Shown here piece after piece: positions 1-12,646 of a DNA stretch of 64,000 bases; positions within the stretch are counted from its first letter, which is position 1; every line of letters begins with the position of its first letter. The translations under genes and the position numbers were made by a program. The notes under the pieces were generated by a model. It searched no databases and was not told the origin of the DNA. It saw nothing but the letters and a program-made list of their open reading frames with translations. Origin of the DNA: Chloranthus sessilifolius (Eukaryota > Streptophyta > Magnoliopsida > Chloranthales > Chloranthaceae); assembly GCA_021018995.1 (NCBI GenBank), contig CM037590.1, positions 43,898,287 to 43,962,286 of the forward strand, written 5' to 3'.

Positions 1-3000
1 AAATCAGAATTTCCGTGGAGAATGACATGATATATAAAATTCAAATTCATTTAATATTGATCCCTATAAACTTCAAATTCATTTAATCTTTATACCTGTT
101 GAGCGATTAACGCATTATAACAGGTATTCACATTTGATAAAAAATAGTGTTATGTGGACCCAATCAGTAACCCTGAAAGATTCAATTTATCTTATGCCAA
201 TTCAAATATTTGTACATATGTAAAGGTTTGATCAAAGACATGGGTTGAGTCGGCCCAAAATTTTGGTGAAGGATATATGCCTAACCTGATCCAATGCAAC
301 TCAATCAGACCTGATTCAAAATCCCCTAAACTCCCTCTAATCCTTTACATTATATTTATAAAATATTAAGTCTACCTGACCCGATTCAATCCCAAAGGTC
401 AAGTTAGATGCTGCAAGCCTAACCCAACACTACGTGCCCCACCGGGTTAAAAATATCACATAGAAACCTAACTAATCAGCTTAGCGTTAGAGAGAGGTAT
501 TGGGTCGACCCCCAACTTATTGACAATTAGGGATACAAGTTCGGTGTACCAAACTGGTACCAATTTTTTTAGGTATTTGGTTTGGTATGCCCTAGACTGA
601 AATCGAATTTTGATTCGGTTTTTTTTTTTTAAACTATAGTTTTACTTTTTTAATATATTTTCTCAATTTTTTCAATTTTTCTTCGATTTTTTTTTTAGGT
701 ATTCCCATCCTCCCCTCCGTTTTCAGTTTTTAAAGCTCGCATCTCTATTAACAACCCTAGTTCCATCAGCCTTGTAGAGAGAGAGAGATGCACAACTAGG
801 GCTGTCAACAAGTCAGCTCGACTCGATACCCAATGCACCTGACCCATTCTTTAACCAATTTAGGCACCTAAATTAACTTGACCGGTCCGGTCATACATGA
901 AGCATCTGACCTGACCTCAGATTGGATCGAATCGGAGTGAGTCAACCTGACTTGTCTTGACCCTTGACCCGTCAGAAAGCAACATTTTGGCCCGATCCGA
1001 CCCGACCAATTGGCACCCCTACATTTAGAAAAGAAAACACGTGCGAAGACTTTTAAGTCGTTGGAATCTAAACAACCCGGGTTTCTTTCCATCCAACCAT
1101 AAGGAATTTGTAACCAGCTCTACTGCTGCCTACCATTCCTTCCATGTTTACATTGATCAGGACCGTTCATCATTTTCCAAAAAGTATTTCCAATCTATAA
1201 TCTCAACCATCCAATCATCATGAGCCTTTTCGTATCATCCTGACCATCCAAAAGTAGTAAAACTAATCAAGCTGTCCAACTAAATGAAGGGCTCGTATTG
1301 GAAGCACCTACTGAATCCAATGATGCTAAACACATAAGACTAATCCCTTGAATTCAAAAGATTCCAATTCGTTATTAACGGGAAAAATCTAATAGAATCT
1401 TATAACAGGTGGCAGTGATCTGAGCATTGAATTTCTCGAAATTCCCAATATTTTCTCTATAAATTCAATTCTATTGGGATTCCTTCGCTGCAACTCCACA
1501 CTTTCGTAGCCATTTTTGTTATTTTATATTGTTTGAAAGAACCCCTTTTCTTGGACTCTAGTCACTCTACAGTTTTTTTTTACTTATAAATTATATAAGC
1601 CCACATGGGTTTCCTCTAAATTTTAGCACAAAAAATCAAAAGACTGCTTTTGGTGTTCTGATTTGCAGGTACTTGGACGGTTGGACCTCTCTCTCTCTAG
1701 CAAAACGAAAAAAATATTTGTATTTGTGTTTTTGGCTTAGAATTTTCTTCTACAACTCTTAACCTCCACAAATTACTCACTAACAATCTACCTCTGTGTA
1801 GTATATAGTTGGTGGTAGTGATCTTTGCTATTACTGATTTTATGGTATGCAGATGCTTTCTAAATTAGCTTTTTTCGTTCTTTTTTATGCTTTCTCTTTG
1901 GGTCTTTGAATTTTTCTTACTTGTTCATCTCCACTACTCTCTTACACACAAAAAATATAATAAAAATCAAAACTCGAGAGCCGTCTTTAAAAAAATTGAA
2001 TCTCTTGCAAGGTCTCTATAGATGGTGATAGGGTTGTGGGCCTTGTGGCATTTAAGGCCCAATTGGTTTTCTACTTAGTTAGGTAGAAACAAGTCAAAGA
2101 TTCCTAAGAATTAGTATTGTGTAAGAGTTTTTTTTTAGGGGTGGGGGGTGTTTTTTCAGCAAATTGTTGTCATAGCAAAAATATGGACAAAAAAGAAAGC
2201 CAGACTTTCAAAGATTCCTGTATCTTTTGGAGGATTGTAAAGTTGGTGATAGTGCTCTCTGACTTTTATGCCAGATCCTCTTAATTTTTGCCTAACCAAG
2301 TTAAACCTTTTTTCTGATTGGCTGGTGCTTTATTCTTTCTTCTTCTTTTTTTTCATTAAATTTATAAATTTTAAAGAGAGTCAATGTTTGTTGTTTAATA
2401 GCTTCTGATTCACAGGTGTTTAAATTTAATATATCTCGAGTATCTTCTTCAGTTTTCTGTTTTTTTTTTTTTTTTTCATGTTGATCTGTGAGAACTGAAA
2501 CTTATAGATCAGTGGTAGATTTCTATCACTATTTCTTGTATTTTTTTATTTTTTTTTTATCATTTTCCTATTGATTACAGTGGTAATGGGGCAAAGCAGG
2601 AAAAGTCAGATTTTATTTTTTGAATGACTTATTTGGAAAATTCTTCAAATTTTCTTTCTTCATCTCTTGTCTCATTTTGTGTTTTTAATTTTAGTGTTTT
2701 TTTTACTTCTCAAGGGAGGTGGGTCTGCTGAATTTACATATAAAATACGAAACTATGTTAAGTGGCATCTTTTCCCACATGTTCCTAGGTTTTCTTCCTT
2801 CATTCTTCTTATTTACTTATTTTTTGAAGTTTTTTTTATCAAATTTTTATCATAGTGAAATGGAATTTTTAAGGCAAATAGACATTACAACTCTTTGGCA
2901 GTAAACTCAGAATTTTCCTTTTGAATTACCTTGTATGGGCATATTTCTTAGATTTCTTTCTTGTTCTGCTGATGTTTCCTATTTAGGTCCATTAGATCTC

Positions 3001-3146
3001 ATGTGCCTCCAGGGCAAGCAGGTCTGCTAGATTGTGATAAATACCCCCAAATCGTATGTGCTAATTGCTTCTTTTTCACATATTTTCTCAGCTTCTCTTC
3101 CTATATTCTTCTTTCAATTAAGAGGATCAATCCATTTGAATTGAAG
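1..3146. other. Upstream region of the ureide permease gene
   Basis: No coding sequence is recognisable. It holds poly-T tracts, a GA-rich stretch near 778-790, a repeat rich in GACC/GGTC words (about 800-1020; related text recurs near 11.2, 12.4, 33.8, 47.4 and 50.0 kb), and a segment at 535-760 resembling 48.4-48.7 kb (FGGTTT-type and TTTAGGTATTT words). The permease promoter and 5' UTR must lie here or just upstream; a leader intron is possible, but no TATA box or transcription start could be fixed. Confidence 0.5.
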
Positions 3147-3383
3147 ATGTATATAGTAGAAGATAAGGGAGGCGCCATTGCTTTGATGTTTGCTGCTCTC
3201 TCCTTCTTGGGTACTTGGCCCGCAATTCTTACTCTTTTAGAGCGAAGAGGTCGGCTTCCTCAGCACACTTATCTTGATTATTCCATCACAAATCTTTTGG
3301 CTGCTGTGATCATTGCTTTAGTCTTTGGTCAGCTAGGAGATCCCAAACCTGGCATGCCGAATTTCTTCACTCAGCTTTGTCAG
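3147..3383 (+). CDS. UPS: UPS coding exon 1 (residues 1-79)
   Basis: Starts MYIVEDKGGAIAL and ends FFTQLCQ before a GTGACT donor, phase 0. Contains membrane segments 1 and 2 and the conserved ERRGRLPQHTYLDY loop. Confidence 0.94.
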
Positions 3384-6300
3384 GTGACTTCTCATTTCTT
3401 GATATTATCATTGATTTTATCATTTTCCTGTTATAAAAACCGATTTGAATCTAAGTTAAACAAGTGTCTAGTAAGGCACTCTAGAAAGCAAAATGGATTA
3501 TGGAGGTTGAACCCCCTCTAGGCTTGTATGAGAGTCCACCCAAATATGTCCCTTTACAATACTAAAAGAAACTCCCAGTTTTACTAATAAAAACTTCGAA
3601 GCATCCTAAACCAATCCTAAGCCTAATTTCTTCTTCTTCTTGTTTAACTTGCATGTTTTCCTGTCAAGTTTAGCAGATTATGGTAAAAATTGGATGATGA
3701 ATAAGCTGATTTGGAATTATTTTGGAAAAATATACCAAAGCATGGGATTAAAATATGGTAATTGGCTTTACGATTTCTATTACTTTGGCTTGAAACAGAT
3801 GGAATTTATTGATTTGTACCAGACTCAGTGTATATATAAGAGTTGGATAGTTCAAATTATGGAGGCAGTCTGGCCTAAAACTTAAGCACATTAAAGGTAT
3901 TGTTCAGCATTTAGCTATTCAACAAGGACTACATGGAAGCTCAAGCTCTTCAGATCATATTAGGAACTCACTGTGGCATAATTTTCACATACTTCAGTTT
4001 ATAATAGTAACAACTCAACTGTTTAAAAAAAAAAATGTTTGATGTGTAATTCTCACCCTCATTACATGTGATAGTTTTTTTTTAAAAGGGGGTATTTTCA
4101 GTTATAACAGTAACAACTCAATTGTTTTTATAAAAATAATCTTTGATGTGTAACTCGCATCCTCATTACCTGTGATAGTAAACAAAGGAGTATTTTCAGT
4201 TTCCTCTGCCTATAAGCTTCCATAAAAAAAAAAAAATTGAATGTAATTTTTGTCATGTTGTTGATATAATTTTATATCATAGTTGCACCCATATTCAATT
4301 TAAGATTAAAATATTGGGTGTTGGAGTGCATGTTGTACAACCCCAAAACCAATGTGAGTGGGCTGCTACGTATCTATACCAAATCACAAACAATGCTGAT
4401 GCACATCAGATGCACAGAGTGGGTGACACTGTGTTTTCACGGAAAATATTTAGACAACGGAAAAAATGAATGAAATAATCAAAATACAAGGGAAAAACTT
4501 GATTTTCTGGTATTTCAGCCCTAGTTTAAACCCTAATATTAAGCCATAAAGGGTGGTGACAAATGGTATTTTGGTAGAGTTCGCCCAAGAGTGGTGACAA
4601 ATTGTATTGAATAATAACTGTTGTGCCAGATTGATCTTTTAGACCTTTAATAATAACTGTTGTGCCAGATTGATCTTTTAGACCTTTATTTTAATTTAAT
4701 GTTACAAGACAAGCCAAGTTTCTTTTTAATCGGGGTCTGGCATGGGTAATCATTTTAAGATTGGAACTGGAATCATGGCCATGGCAGAAATTTTGGGATA
4801 TCTCAGTAATATAGCTGGATTTTAAGAGCATCTCCAACAGGTATCCCAAAAGTGGTATCCCATTTTTGCTTATATGGCAAAAATGGGATACCAAATTTGG
4901 GATACATGTGAACCCCAACAATGTATCCCATTTTTTTTTTTTTGAAAAAATTTCTTATTCTACTCAACAAAATAATGTTATTAGAAAAAAGAAGAAATTT
5001 GGTAAATAGAATAAAATATTAATTTTATTCAAATTTTGGGATACCAACAGTGGTATCCCAAATTTGGGATACCAAATCGGTATTCCATATCCACCTAGAT
5101 TTAGGATACCTGTTGGAGCATCTCCTTTTTTCATGTTTATCCCAAAAGTAGCCGTTTGGCTCTCCACGTCATCAAACGCTACTTTTGGGATAGCTGTTGA
5201 ATATGCTCTAAGTGCTTGGTGAATGGTTAGAGCTTAACATGAAGTACCACTTTGACTGAAAATATTGTACCTCCAAATAATTTGTTTTTGAGACCCAGTT
5301 CCATTTTATACACTAGGGTGTATAATTAATCGAGTTTCTTCAACTGAAATACTTATATGAATTCACTTTTCATTATCCTCTGCAGAAACTGTGTTAAATC
5401 AGGCTAATTTCTGACAATCAAGACTTTGTTTTTCTTTTTAACATGTGCTGCCATTTTCTATACACCACCATAAAATTTTCCCTTTGACATATATGAGTGA
5501 CTAAACAAAAAATGATGAGCCTCCTATAAAGTTATAGCTTCAAGAATGACTCAAGAACAAAAGATAAACCTTCATGAATGACTGAAGAACAAAAGATAAT
5601 CAAAATTTTTAGTTTTATTCTTTTGTTTTTGATGAATAATTTTTAGTTTCTTTCTTATAGGAATTGTTGTGCTGCAGATCTTAGTGGGGTTTTCCTGGTC
5701 ACCTTTTACTATAATTTTTAGGGTCCTTGATTTTTTTTTCCTTAGACCGCTTTCAAGTTTTCCGTCATTTTACTAAAGGCCGCCTCCTTCACAGTCGAGC
5801 ATGTTTCTTGAAGTAACAAAAAAGCTTATATCTTACTGAATGCACCATACAATGTAAGTAAAAGTGTAAAACTAACAGTAAGCTGTGTCCATGTAAATAA
5901 AGATATAGCACCTTTTTAGCCTGAAGGCTCTCTCTGGGCGGATTTTCTTCCATGCAAGAATGATTGTTAATTTGTTATCGCATGAGGTGACAATTCCTTT
6001 TTCTTCTTTTGATAGTTAATCTGGGCTTGACCCTGCGACCTTGAGTTGACAATTTCTATACAACCACATGCTTAAGTTCATAAAATATTAGACCATAGTA
6101 TTTATTCTCCACTATACATCTGTATATGTATATACCGATCAATCATGCATGGATATGAATGAGAGCTATCATTTAATCTTACAAGTTGGTAATATGTACC
6201 CGACCAAGTATCAACGGCGGCACTCGGTCGGTCTCCTTTTGTCCAAACTGTCAAGCCTCAGGGAGCCAGACAGCTATTTACAAGCACACAAATCAGTGGA

Positions 6301-7885
6301 AGTACTTTTGACCTTTCACTGATTTGTCCCTAAAAAATATCCGTGCATTTACTAAGGTTAGCAGTTTTAGATTGACCTGACTATTGCCGCTGGAACTCGG
6401 TTGGGGTACCTTATAACAATTCTTAATAATCTTATAGTTGAATACTTGATGCAGAACAATTGGCCCTCTGTTTTATTTGCAATGGCTGGTGGGATAGTTC
6501 TCAGCATTGGGAATCTATCAACTCAATATGCTTGGGCTTACGTTGGTCTATCAGTAACAGAAGTAATCACTTGCAGCATAACGGTTGTTATAGGTGACCA
6601 CTAACAGATGTATATTTTTTTTGTTTCAGAGTAATCTCAATTTATTTTACAAGAAGGAAAAATTTACATGTCTTAGATTTCATGCCTAAAGTTTTCAAAC
6701 TTAACTTGGAAATTTACTTTTGGTGGCATCGGTGCAATATATAAAATTAGCTCCTGTTTAAAGAAAGTAGGTATTTTTCCTTCATTTTTCTTCTATTTTT
6801 TTCGTTGTGGTGTGATTGGTCAGAAAAACGGAGACTCTAGACAAAATGTTGAGGGCGCTGGCCCTTTTTAACCAATTACAATATGCCTGGGTCATTTTTA
6901 TAGGAATGATCCATTTGATAGAAGGAACTACTGAACTCAAATCACTTGCTAATAGTAACATCGGAGACATCTTGATTTCTCATTCAGGGGATCTTTAAGA
7001 GGGAAATATATCAAATCGGATATGCATTTGGAAATAAACATCCAGATATTGCATTTCAAAAAATAATTCCAAATAGGGTATATTATACAATAAGTTTAAA
7101 CAAAATATTATCTTGAAACGTAACAGATGAAGTTTTGCCGAAAAGGGAACCTCATGGGTGCAACTTTTACCGCAAAGTGTCCCAGGTCCCCTTTACAGAA
7201 AATTTTATTGATAACTTATAGGTTATATTCGCGATCTACTAATATTATCGAAAAGATATCTGTGTACTTATTTCCAAATTTATACATATTTGGTAAATAT
7301 CACCCTTTAGAATTACCATTGCTTAGCTTCCAATTTGCCCCTAACCATTACATGAAAAGAGTATTTCTGGTTCTATCTGTGCTTCAAACAACATTGTCAT
7401 CTTATACTACCATATGTCAATCAATAACCTAGAGAGAGAGAGAGAGAGAATAAATAAATAGGCAAGAAGTAAGAATTCATTTTCATTTCTCAGATGCACT
7501 GCCTCACTTTTCCACGGGCAATCATTCTTTACTCGTATATTGCTAATTTTTATGTATATTACCATCTAATTTGGATTTAATTTTAACTAGGAGCACATTT
7601 TCCTTGTCCTAAATGTGACAGGAACAACCATGAACTACTTCTTAGATGACCGCATCAATAGAGCTGATATTCTTTTCCCTGGAGTTGGATGCTTTCTGGT
7701 TGCAGTTTGTCTTGGATCTGCTGTTCACTCCTCCAATGCAGCCGATAATGAAGAAAAGCTAAGCGGTTTAAGTGTTTACAAGGAAAAGACATGGTATCGT
7801 TTCATTTTGCACATTGGAAATTTGGAATGACGGGAACCATAATTAATGACGCTTTTAATTCACCTGAAATATTTGATCAACCCCC

Positions 7886-7949
<64 letters not shown>

Positions 7950-10439
7950 CTCGGAGATTGACAAAATATCTCTAAGGGGCTGTTTGGATACAGGGAATAC
8001 ATGGTAAAACGCTTTACCATGGATTCATCTGTTTGGGTGTTTTTATGAGTGGTAAATGTATTACCAATATTTACCACAAAACACCAAAACATATTACGAC
8101 CTACCCCCTCGAGAATAGGGGAGAAACGTAGTGTTCCTGCATATTTCTGCAAGTTAGAAATACATGGTAAAAAATCAACGACTTTACCACGTTTTACCGG
8201 GTTCTATCCAAACAGACCCTAACCATCAACTGATGCAAAAAAATTTGATTTTTGTCAGGGCAATAGAAAATTCAGGGGTTCAAAAAGATATTCAAGGCAA
8301 AGGTATTCTTCCTTCACAGAAACAACAATATACCCTTGGCCTTTAACTCAAAATGTACCCATTATTATTCCTATATTACTATCCTTATAGATGTAACAAA
8401 GAATTTGGAGGAAGGAAATTCTCATATTACCCCCAAGAGAGAAAAACCAAAAGCTGGAAGTGCAGACTTCCTCATAGAGCTTGAAAAAACAAGATCCATA
8501 AAGGTCAGTAATTTCTTTTAATTATTCATAATCCTATAAAGTTGTCAATGTAATTGAGATGCATGTATTTGTGTGTCTAAATTCATACAAGCTGATATTA
8601 GGTTCCCCCCCGAGTGCCAGAGTCACAGTAATCAGTGAAAATTCATTTCTGACCTTTCATTGATTTAGCACTCAAAATTATCAGTGAAATAACCAAGGTT
8701 TTCGGATTGGGATTGACGCGAGTGCCATCACAAGTACTTGGGTTGGGTACCTTATACCATGTCAATATACTCAATACATACATACACACATTCATGTAAG
8801 CATGTGCATGTGTACATTTATGCATGTATACAGGAGCATTCAAGTCAGAACTGTTGTTATCTATACATGGTTGTATCCACTTAACAAATATAATTTCTAT
8901 CTATAGATTATAAACGATAATTATATTATTTACATTTTACTTCATTATTATTTCAAATCCTCAGCATAAATATGGTTCATTGATCTTTCTTTTAATTTAC
9001 AATACTAAAGATACTGTAGTGATGATCGTGTAACACACAGGTGTGGGGATCAAGCACTTTGAAGGGATTATCCATAGTGTTCTTTGCAGGCATTTGCTTC
9101 TCTCTCTTCTCGCCGGCATTCAACTTAGCCACAAATGACCAGTGGCATGTGTTAAAAGATGGGGTGCCTCATCTGGTTGTCTACACTGCATTTTTCTACT
9201 TCTCTGTCTCTTGTTTTGTCCTTGCCATCATTCTAAATGTTTACTTCCTATACTGCCCCATACTTGGGTTACCACGATCATCTTTTACGGCCTATCTAAA
9301 GGATTGGAATGGGAGACAGTGGGCACTTCTTGCCGGGTTCTTGTGTGGGTTTGGGAATGGTTTTCAGTTCATGGGTGGTCAAGCGGCTGGATATGCAGCA
9401 GCTGATGCTGTTCAGGTTAGTATAGATCAATATATAGGATCCCCATATATGGACATATCGATTTTTATTATCCAAACACTTTCCATATCTGTTTCCAACA
9501 CTTAAAAACCATAAACTGCATCTACATGCCATACTCAATTACTAGCCTTGCCAAAGATGTTCATAATTGTAGGTTCTTTTACCTCAGTTTGATATTTTGT
9601 ATATAATGTTGAATATTCTCATAGTGAACATTTAAGCAGATTTAAAATACACTTGAAAATCAACTGTATAAGTTGAACTATCATACCTAAGTACCCTAAT
9701 TCATAGACACCAAGTCACAGTTAAAAAAAAATTCAGCAAGAAAAAAATCATACAAATCTGGTAAGATAAAATAAAAAAATTAAAGATATGAGCCAATAAA
9801 CCTCATAACTTTTAATTCTTTAAATACCAAATTTTAACTTTAGAAACCATTGCTATTACCCTACTTTTTGGAAATAGGAAGAGTTCTTCCTCTTTAACCC
9901 TGAAAAAAGGAAATATAGTATTGTTTTCATGTCAAGTTTTTTTTTTTTTTTTGAATTTTATGATTTTATCAATGAGTAGTTAAAAATATGTGCTTTAACA
10001 GATTAAATCATGGTTAAAACACAGAGTTGGCGACAAAATCATCCAAGCATTTATTTGTGTTTTAAATGCCATTTTTTCAAAAAGTTTGAAAATTTTTTAT
10101 GACTTATACCTAAATTTTAAGAGGTCAGTAAGTCGAATTACATTTACCAATGTCCTAAACACCCATGCTTTGCATATGGAACATGCATATATGTATCATA
10201 GAAAAATTTGAATTCTGTACTTGCAATATTTTTTTCTCCAGTTACCATACTGAAATTTGTTCTTCTGATGTTGGCTTGGTCAGGCATTGCCACTTGTGAG
10301 CACATTTTGGGGGATATTTTTGTTTGGGGATTACCGAAGATCGTCGAAAAGAACATACATTTTGCTTGTGAGCATGTTGTTGATGTTTGTTGTGGCAGTA
10401 GGGGTGCTCATGGGCTCCTCTGGGCACAGGAAGACATGA
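3147..10439 (+). CDS. UPS: Ureide permease (UPS family), complete, 7 coding exons
   Basis: Coding exons are 3147-3383, 6455-6593, 7622-7793, 8259-8302, 8391-8503, 9041-9415 and 10284-10439. All introns are GT-AG, phases agree, and the sum is 1236 nt: 411 residues plus TGA. Plant UPS proteins are about 390-415 residues. The family carries allantoin, uracil and related oxo-heterocycles across membranes with protons. Diagnostic stretches are the N-terminal KGGAI and ERRGRLPQHTYLDY, STQYAWAYVGLSVTEVIT (about 98-115), LDDRINRA, FLIELEK in the central hydrophilic loop (about 157-243), CFSLFSPAFNLATNDQW, FLCGFGNG.QFMGGQAAGYAAADAVQ and the STFWGIFLFG...YRRSS end. About ten membrane segments are visible, five on each side of the loop. 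ATG 3147 is chosen because it matches the family N-terminus; an in-frame ATG at 3003 would add 48 residues. Membership is certain; substrate is inferred from the family. Confidence 0.95.
4610..4687. repeat. 39-bp direct tandem duplication
   Basis: Two adjacent, apparently identical 39-nt units beginning AATAATAACTGTTGTGCC, at 4610-4648 and 4649-4687. Recent replication slippage or a footprint-type duplication within the intron. Confidence 0.85.
4826..5208. mobile_element. MITE with GAGCATCTCCAACAG-type termini, TAA target duplication
   Basis: The left end reads GAGCATCTCCAACAGGTATC and the right end is its imperfect reverse complement (about 23 of 27 match). It is flanked by TAA on both sides (4823-4825, 5209-5211), as in PIF/Harbinger-type elements. 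The interior is full of GGTATCCC/GGGATACC words that fold on each other, and no transposase is present. Confidence 0.75.
6190..6415. repeat. Dispersed repeat A, copy 1
   Basis: Shares GGCACTCGG, AATCAGTG...CTTTCACTGATTTG and a GGGTACC end with 8597-8757 and 12647-13005. All three lie in or next to the UPS gene, two in its introns. Type not recognised; non-autonomous. Confidence 0.55.
6455..6593 (+). CDS. UPS: UPS coding exon 2 (residues 80-126)
   Basis: Follows a GCAG acceptor. Reads NNWPSVLFAMAGGIVLS and on to ITVVIG, ending after the first base of a Gly codon (phase 1) at a GTGACC donor. Confidence 0.93.
7622..7793 (+). CDS. UPS: UPS coding exon 3 (residues 126-183)
   Basis: Acceptor TGACAG. 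Completes the Gly codon, then TTMNYFLDDRINRAD and the fifth membrane segment, entering the central loop. Ends phase 2 (TG) at GTATCG; the C-rich/TC microsatellite and a MITE lie in the following intron. Confidence 0.92.
7881..7946. repeat. C16 tract fused to (TC)25 microsatellite
   Basis: Sixteen C followed by about 25 TC dinucleotides in UPS intron 3, 88 nt after the exon 3 donor. Pure pyrimidine on the sense strand. Confidence 0.95.
7976..8219. mobile_element. Tourist-like MITE in UPS intron 3
   Basis: 244 bp with terminal inverted repeats GGGGCTGTTTGGATA and TATCCAAACAGACCC (13 of 15 pair), flanked by TAA on both sides (7973-7975, 8220-8222). Together with the neighbouring microsatellite it fills most of the 465-nt intron and ends 39 nt before exon 4. 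Confidence 0.8.
8259..8302 (+). CDS. UPS: UPS coding exon 4, 44-nt small exon (residues 183-198)
   Basis: Acceptor TTTGTCAG, donor GTATTC. It completes a Trp codon and encodes a short polar piece of the variable central loop. It is assigned by phase: exon 3 ends in phase 2 and exon 5 needs phase 1, and skipping this exon makes an immediate TGA at the junction. Low sequence conservation makes the exact edges less certain than for the other exons. Confidence 0.75.
8391..8503 (+). CDS. UPS: UPS coding exon 5 (residues 198-235)
   Basis: Acceptor CTTATAG, donor GTCAGT, ends phase 0. Encodes the rest of the cytosolic loop, including the family-typical FLIELEKTRSIK. Confidence 0.9.
8597..8757. repeat. 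Dispersed repeat A, copy 2
   Basis: In UPS intron 5. Matches 6190-6415 in the GAGTGCC, ATCAGTGAAA, CTTTCATTGATTTAG and GGGTACCTTATA words. Confidence 0.5.
9041..9415 (+). CDS. UPS: UPS coding exon 6 (residues 236-360)
   Basis: Acceptor ACACACAG, donor GTTAGT, 125 whole codons. Holds membrane segments 6-9 and the most conserved blocks of the family (FAGICFSLFSPAFNLATNDQ; FLCGFGNG; GGQAAGYAAADAVQ). Confidence 0.95.
10284..10439 (+). CDS. UPS: UPS coding exon 7, C-terminus (residues 361-411)
   Basis: Acceptor GGTCAG. Encodes ALPLVSTFWGIFLFG, a YRRSS basic loop, the last membrane segment and a SSGHRKT tail, then TGA at 10437-10439. A possible polyadenylation word AATAAT lies about 90 nt downstream. 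Confidence 0.94.
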   Translation, partial: ALPLVSTFWGIFLFGDYRRSSKRTYILLVSMLLMFVVAVGVLMGSSGHRKT

Positions 10440-11303
10440 TCAATGTAGTAAAACATCTCTACGTTCTTTATCATGTCACTTTTTTCATCATAAGGTAAAT
10501 AATGTTCATTCTTCCTCCCCCATATGTCAAGAATAATCAGTTCAGGTGATTGGGCTTGTTGCCTAATGGAAGGTTGCCAATATTGCAACCTCTAGGTACC
10601 AGGTTCAACCCCGACTTATCTATCAGAGAAAAAAAAAACCAACAGAATAGCCAGTTCACATAATATAATAGATCTTAGGTCATAAGCGAATGTCTTGACG
10701 TTGCACCGACAAAGCATGAAAAGTGTTAACATTGGGAACTACCTCAGGAGGAGTTAGGAACAGTAACAAGCAGAAGCGCTAACCACTTAAATGGAGGAAT
10801 TTATTGTATTTTGTCCTTTGTATCGAAAAGCACCAAATTTGATGACTTATTAAGAGAAAGACGAAGTACGAGCATGCTATTGGAGACGTTGCAACTTATG
10901 ACAGGTAGGCCTTCGTTAACTGTGTCAAACAGATCATGAAGGTTGGTGAAAAGTGTATATTGGTGTGCACCAAATGTATGGATTATAAATCACTTGGATG
11001 GAAAATCAGCTCAACTTTGTTTCAGGGCCAATTACAAGACAACAACAACAGCTTTACTCTTGCTTTGGCAGGCGGGATATTTTAAATCGTCCACTTCCCA
11101 ATTTATTTATTTTTTTGATAACATGGGTATCCTGGCCTCTTAGAGCACCCACCTAATCCCGACAGGTCAAGGGTGCATGCTGATGAAAACCTACCCGGCA
11201 GGTCAAGGGCATGTGCCCCACCTAACCTGACACGACCCTGAACCTGAAAACCCAACCTGACCTTGCCTGATCTAGTTTAAAATCTCCTTAAAATCCCTTA
11301 TTT

Positions 11304-11307
<4 letters not shown>

Positions 11308-11355
<48 letters not shown>
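11308..11355. repeat. (AT)n microsatellite
   Basis: About 24 AT dinucleotides, uninterrupted. Confidence 0.95.
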
Positions 11356-11358
<3 letters not shown>

Positions 11359-12646
11359 GGGTCACGTTGGTTGACCTATCCCATTTTTGCCCCAGCCTGA
11401 CCTTGGATTTGACCGGACGCGATGGGTCAGGTATCGAGTCGATCCCAACCCAGTAAAAAGAGGGGGATAGGATGGGTCAGGTATGAGTCAATCCAACACG
11501 TTGACCGCCCTAATAAGAAATTGCTAAAATAATTTTGTTTGGACCCCAAATGTGCATGGTTTGTACCCCACTAAATCTGTCTACAACCCCCCCTGTCCGG
11601 GGACCAATAGCCCTAATTGGTGCACCATGGTGTGGTTCAAGCTTCATAATCCCAAGAAGAAGTGTAACATTTTGAAAGCAGCTCAAAACAGGTTGCTGCT
11701 AATGCACCAATACTATTGTATTTTGATGGCAAATATTGTATTTTTAAATTTATGTACGTGTCATCATCATCATCATAGACTTATACTCAACTATTTGGAG
11801 TCGGTTTTGCGAGTCTTATTTGTCTACTCTTTTTTTGTCAGGGTTAAGCTTTTTGTCTACTTGTTTGTCTTCATTTCATTCAATCGGCATTAATCTTGTG
11901 TGAGATGTCCTCATGATTCCAACTTTTACTCATTTCCTTGTTTGAATGATTAGTATTACGTCATTCATAAATAACATGTATCATAGAATCCCTTTTTCTA
12001 TGTATATGAGTGACACATCGATGATCAGGGTGCACAAACAAGGACTCAAGGTAAACCTTCAATGCAGCCCAACTCCAACGGGGAACTCATTCGTCCTCCC
12101 TCATGTAATTCTAACACTAGTTGGTGCTTTTTCTCATACATGTCTTGAATAATCTAAATTTATAAGTTTAAGATGCATTTTTTTTTTTAAGCATATGTTC
12201 CATGCGTGGTCCTTGTTTGATTTATCGTGCGAGAGCTAGGCCTCATTACTAACCCATGAAGTAGCCCTCTTGGCTGCTTAGCTTCCTTCCCATACTAGGT
12301 GGGTTTTATTTAAGGTGTTCAATTAATTGGGCAAGCTCGATCGTGCCTGTCATGGATCACATAATGGGCTCAACTAGAGGCCCAATTCATAAATTTGTCC
12401 ACTCAGCTACCCGGACCGGTTAGAGCCACTCCTGTCAGGCGATGGAAAATATTTGAGTATAAGCTCAGTTTGGCCCATTGAGAACCCTAAGTACTCAAGG
12501 AGATGGGCCTCGGCTGGCAGCGCCACCCACCATCAACCAGGTACGGGTTGAGTAGGCATGCTTCACAAACGGGCAAGACTAGCCGTACTAGCTATTCAAG
12601 TTGGAACATAACATATATTTGTAGTATTACTTGACCAAGAGTTGGG

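Larger units (their letters stand above)
3384..6454 (+). other. UPS intron 1 (3.07 kb)
   Basis: Non-coding. Holds a 39-bp tandem duplication (4610-4687), a TIR element (4826-5208) and one copy of a dispersed repeat (about 6190-6415) that ends some 40 nt before the exon 2 acceptor. Confidence 0.85.

Noticed and set aside
3003..3146. In-frame N-terminal extension of the UPS first exon (48 residues)
   Set aside because: The family's N-terminus matches from the Met at 3147 (MYIVEDKGGAI); the upstream part is Cys/Phe/Ser-rich without family similarity.
7877..8152. Minus-strand frame with an Arg-Glu repeat tail
   Set aside because: Made by the TC microsatellite and the MITE.
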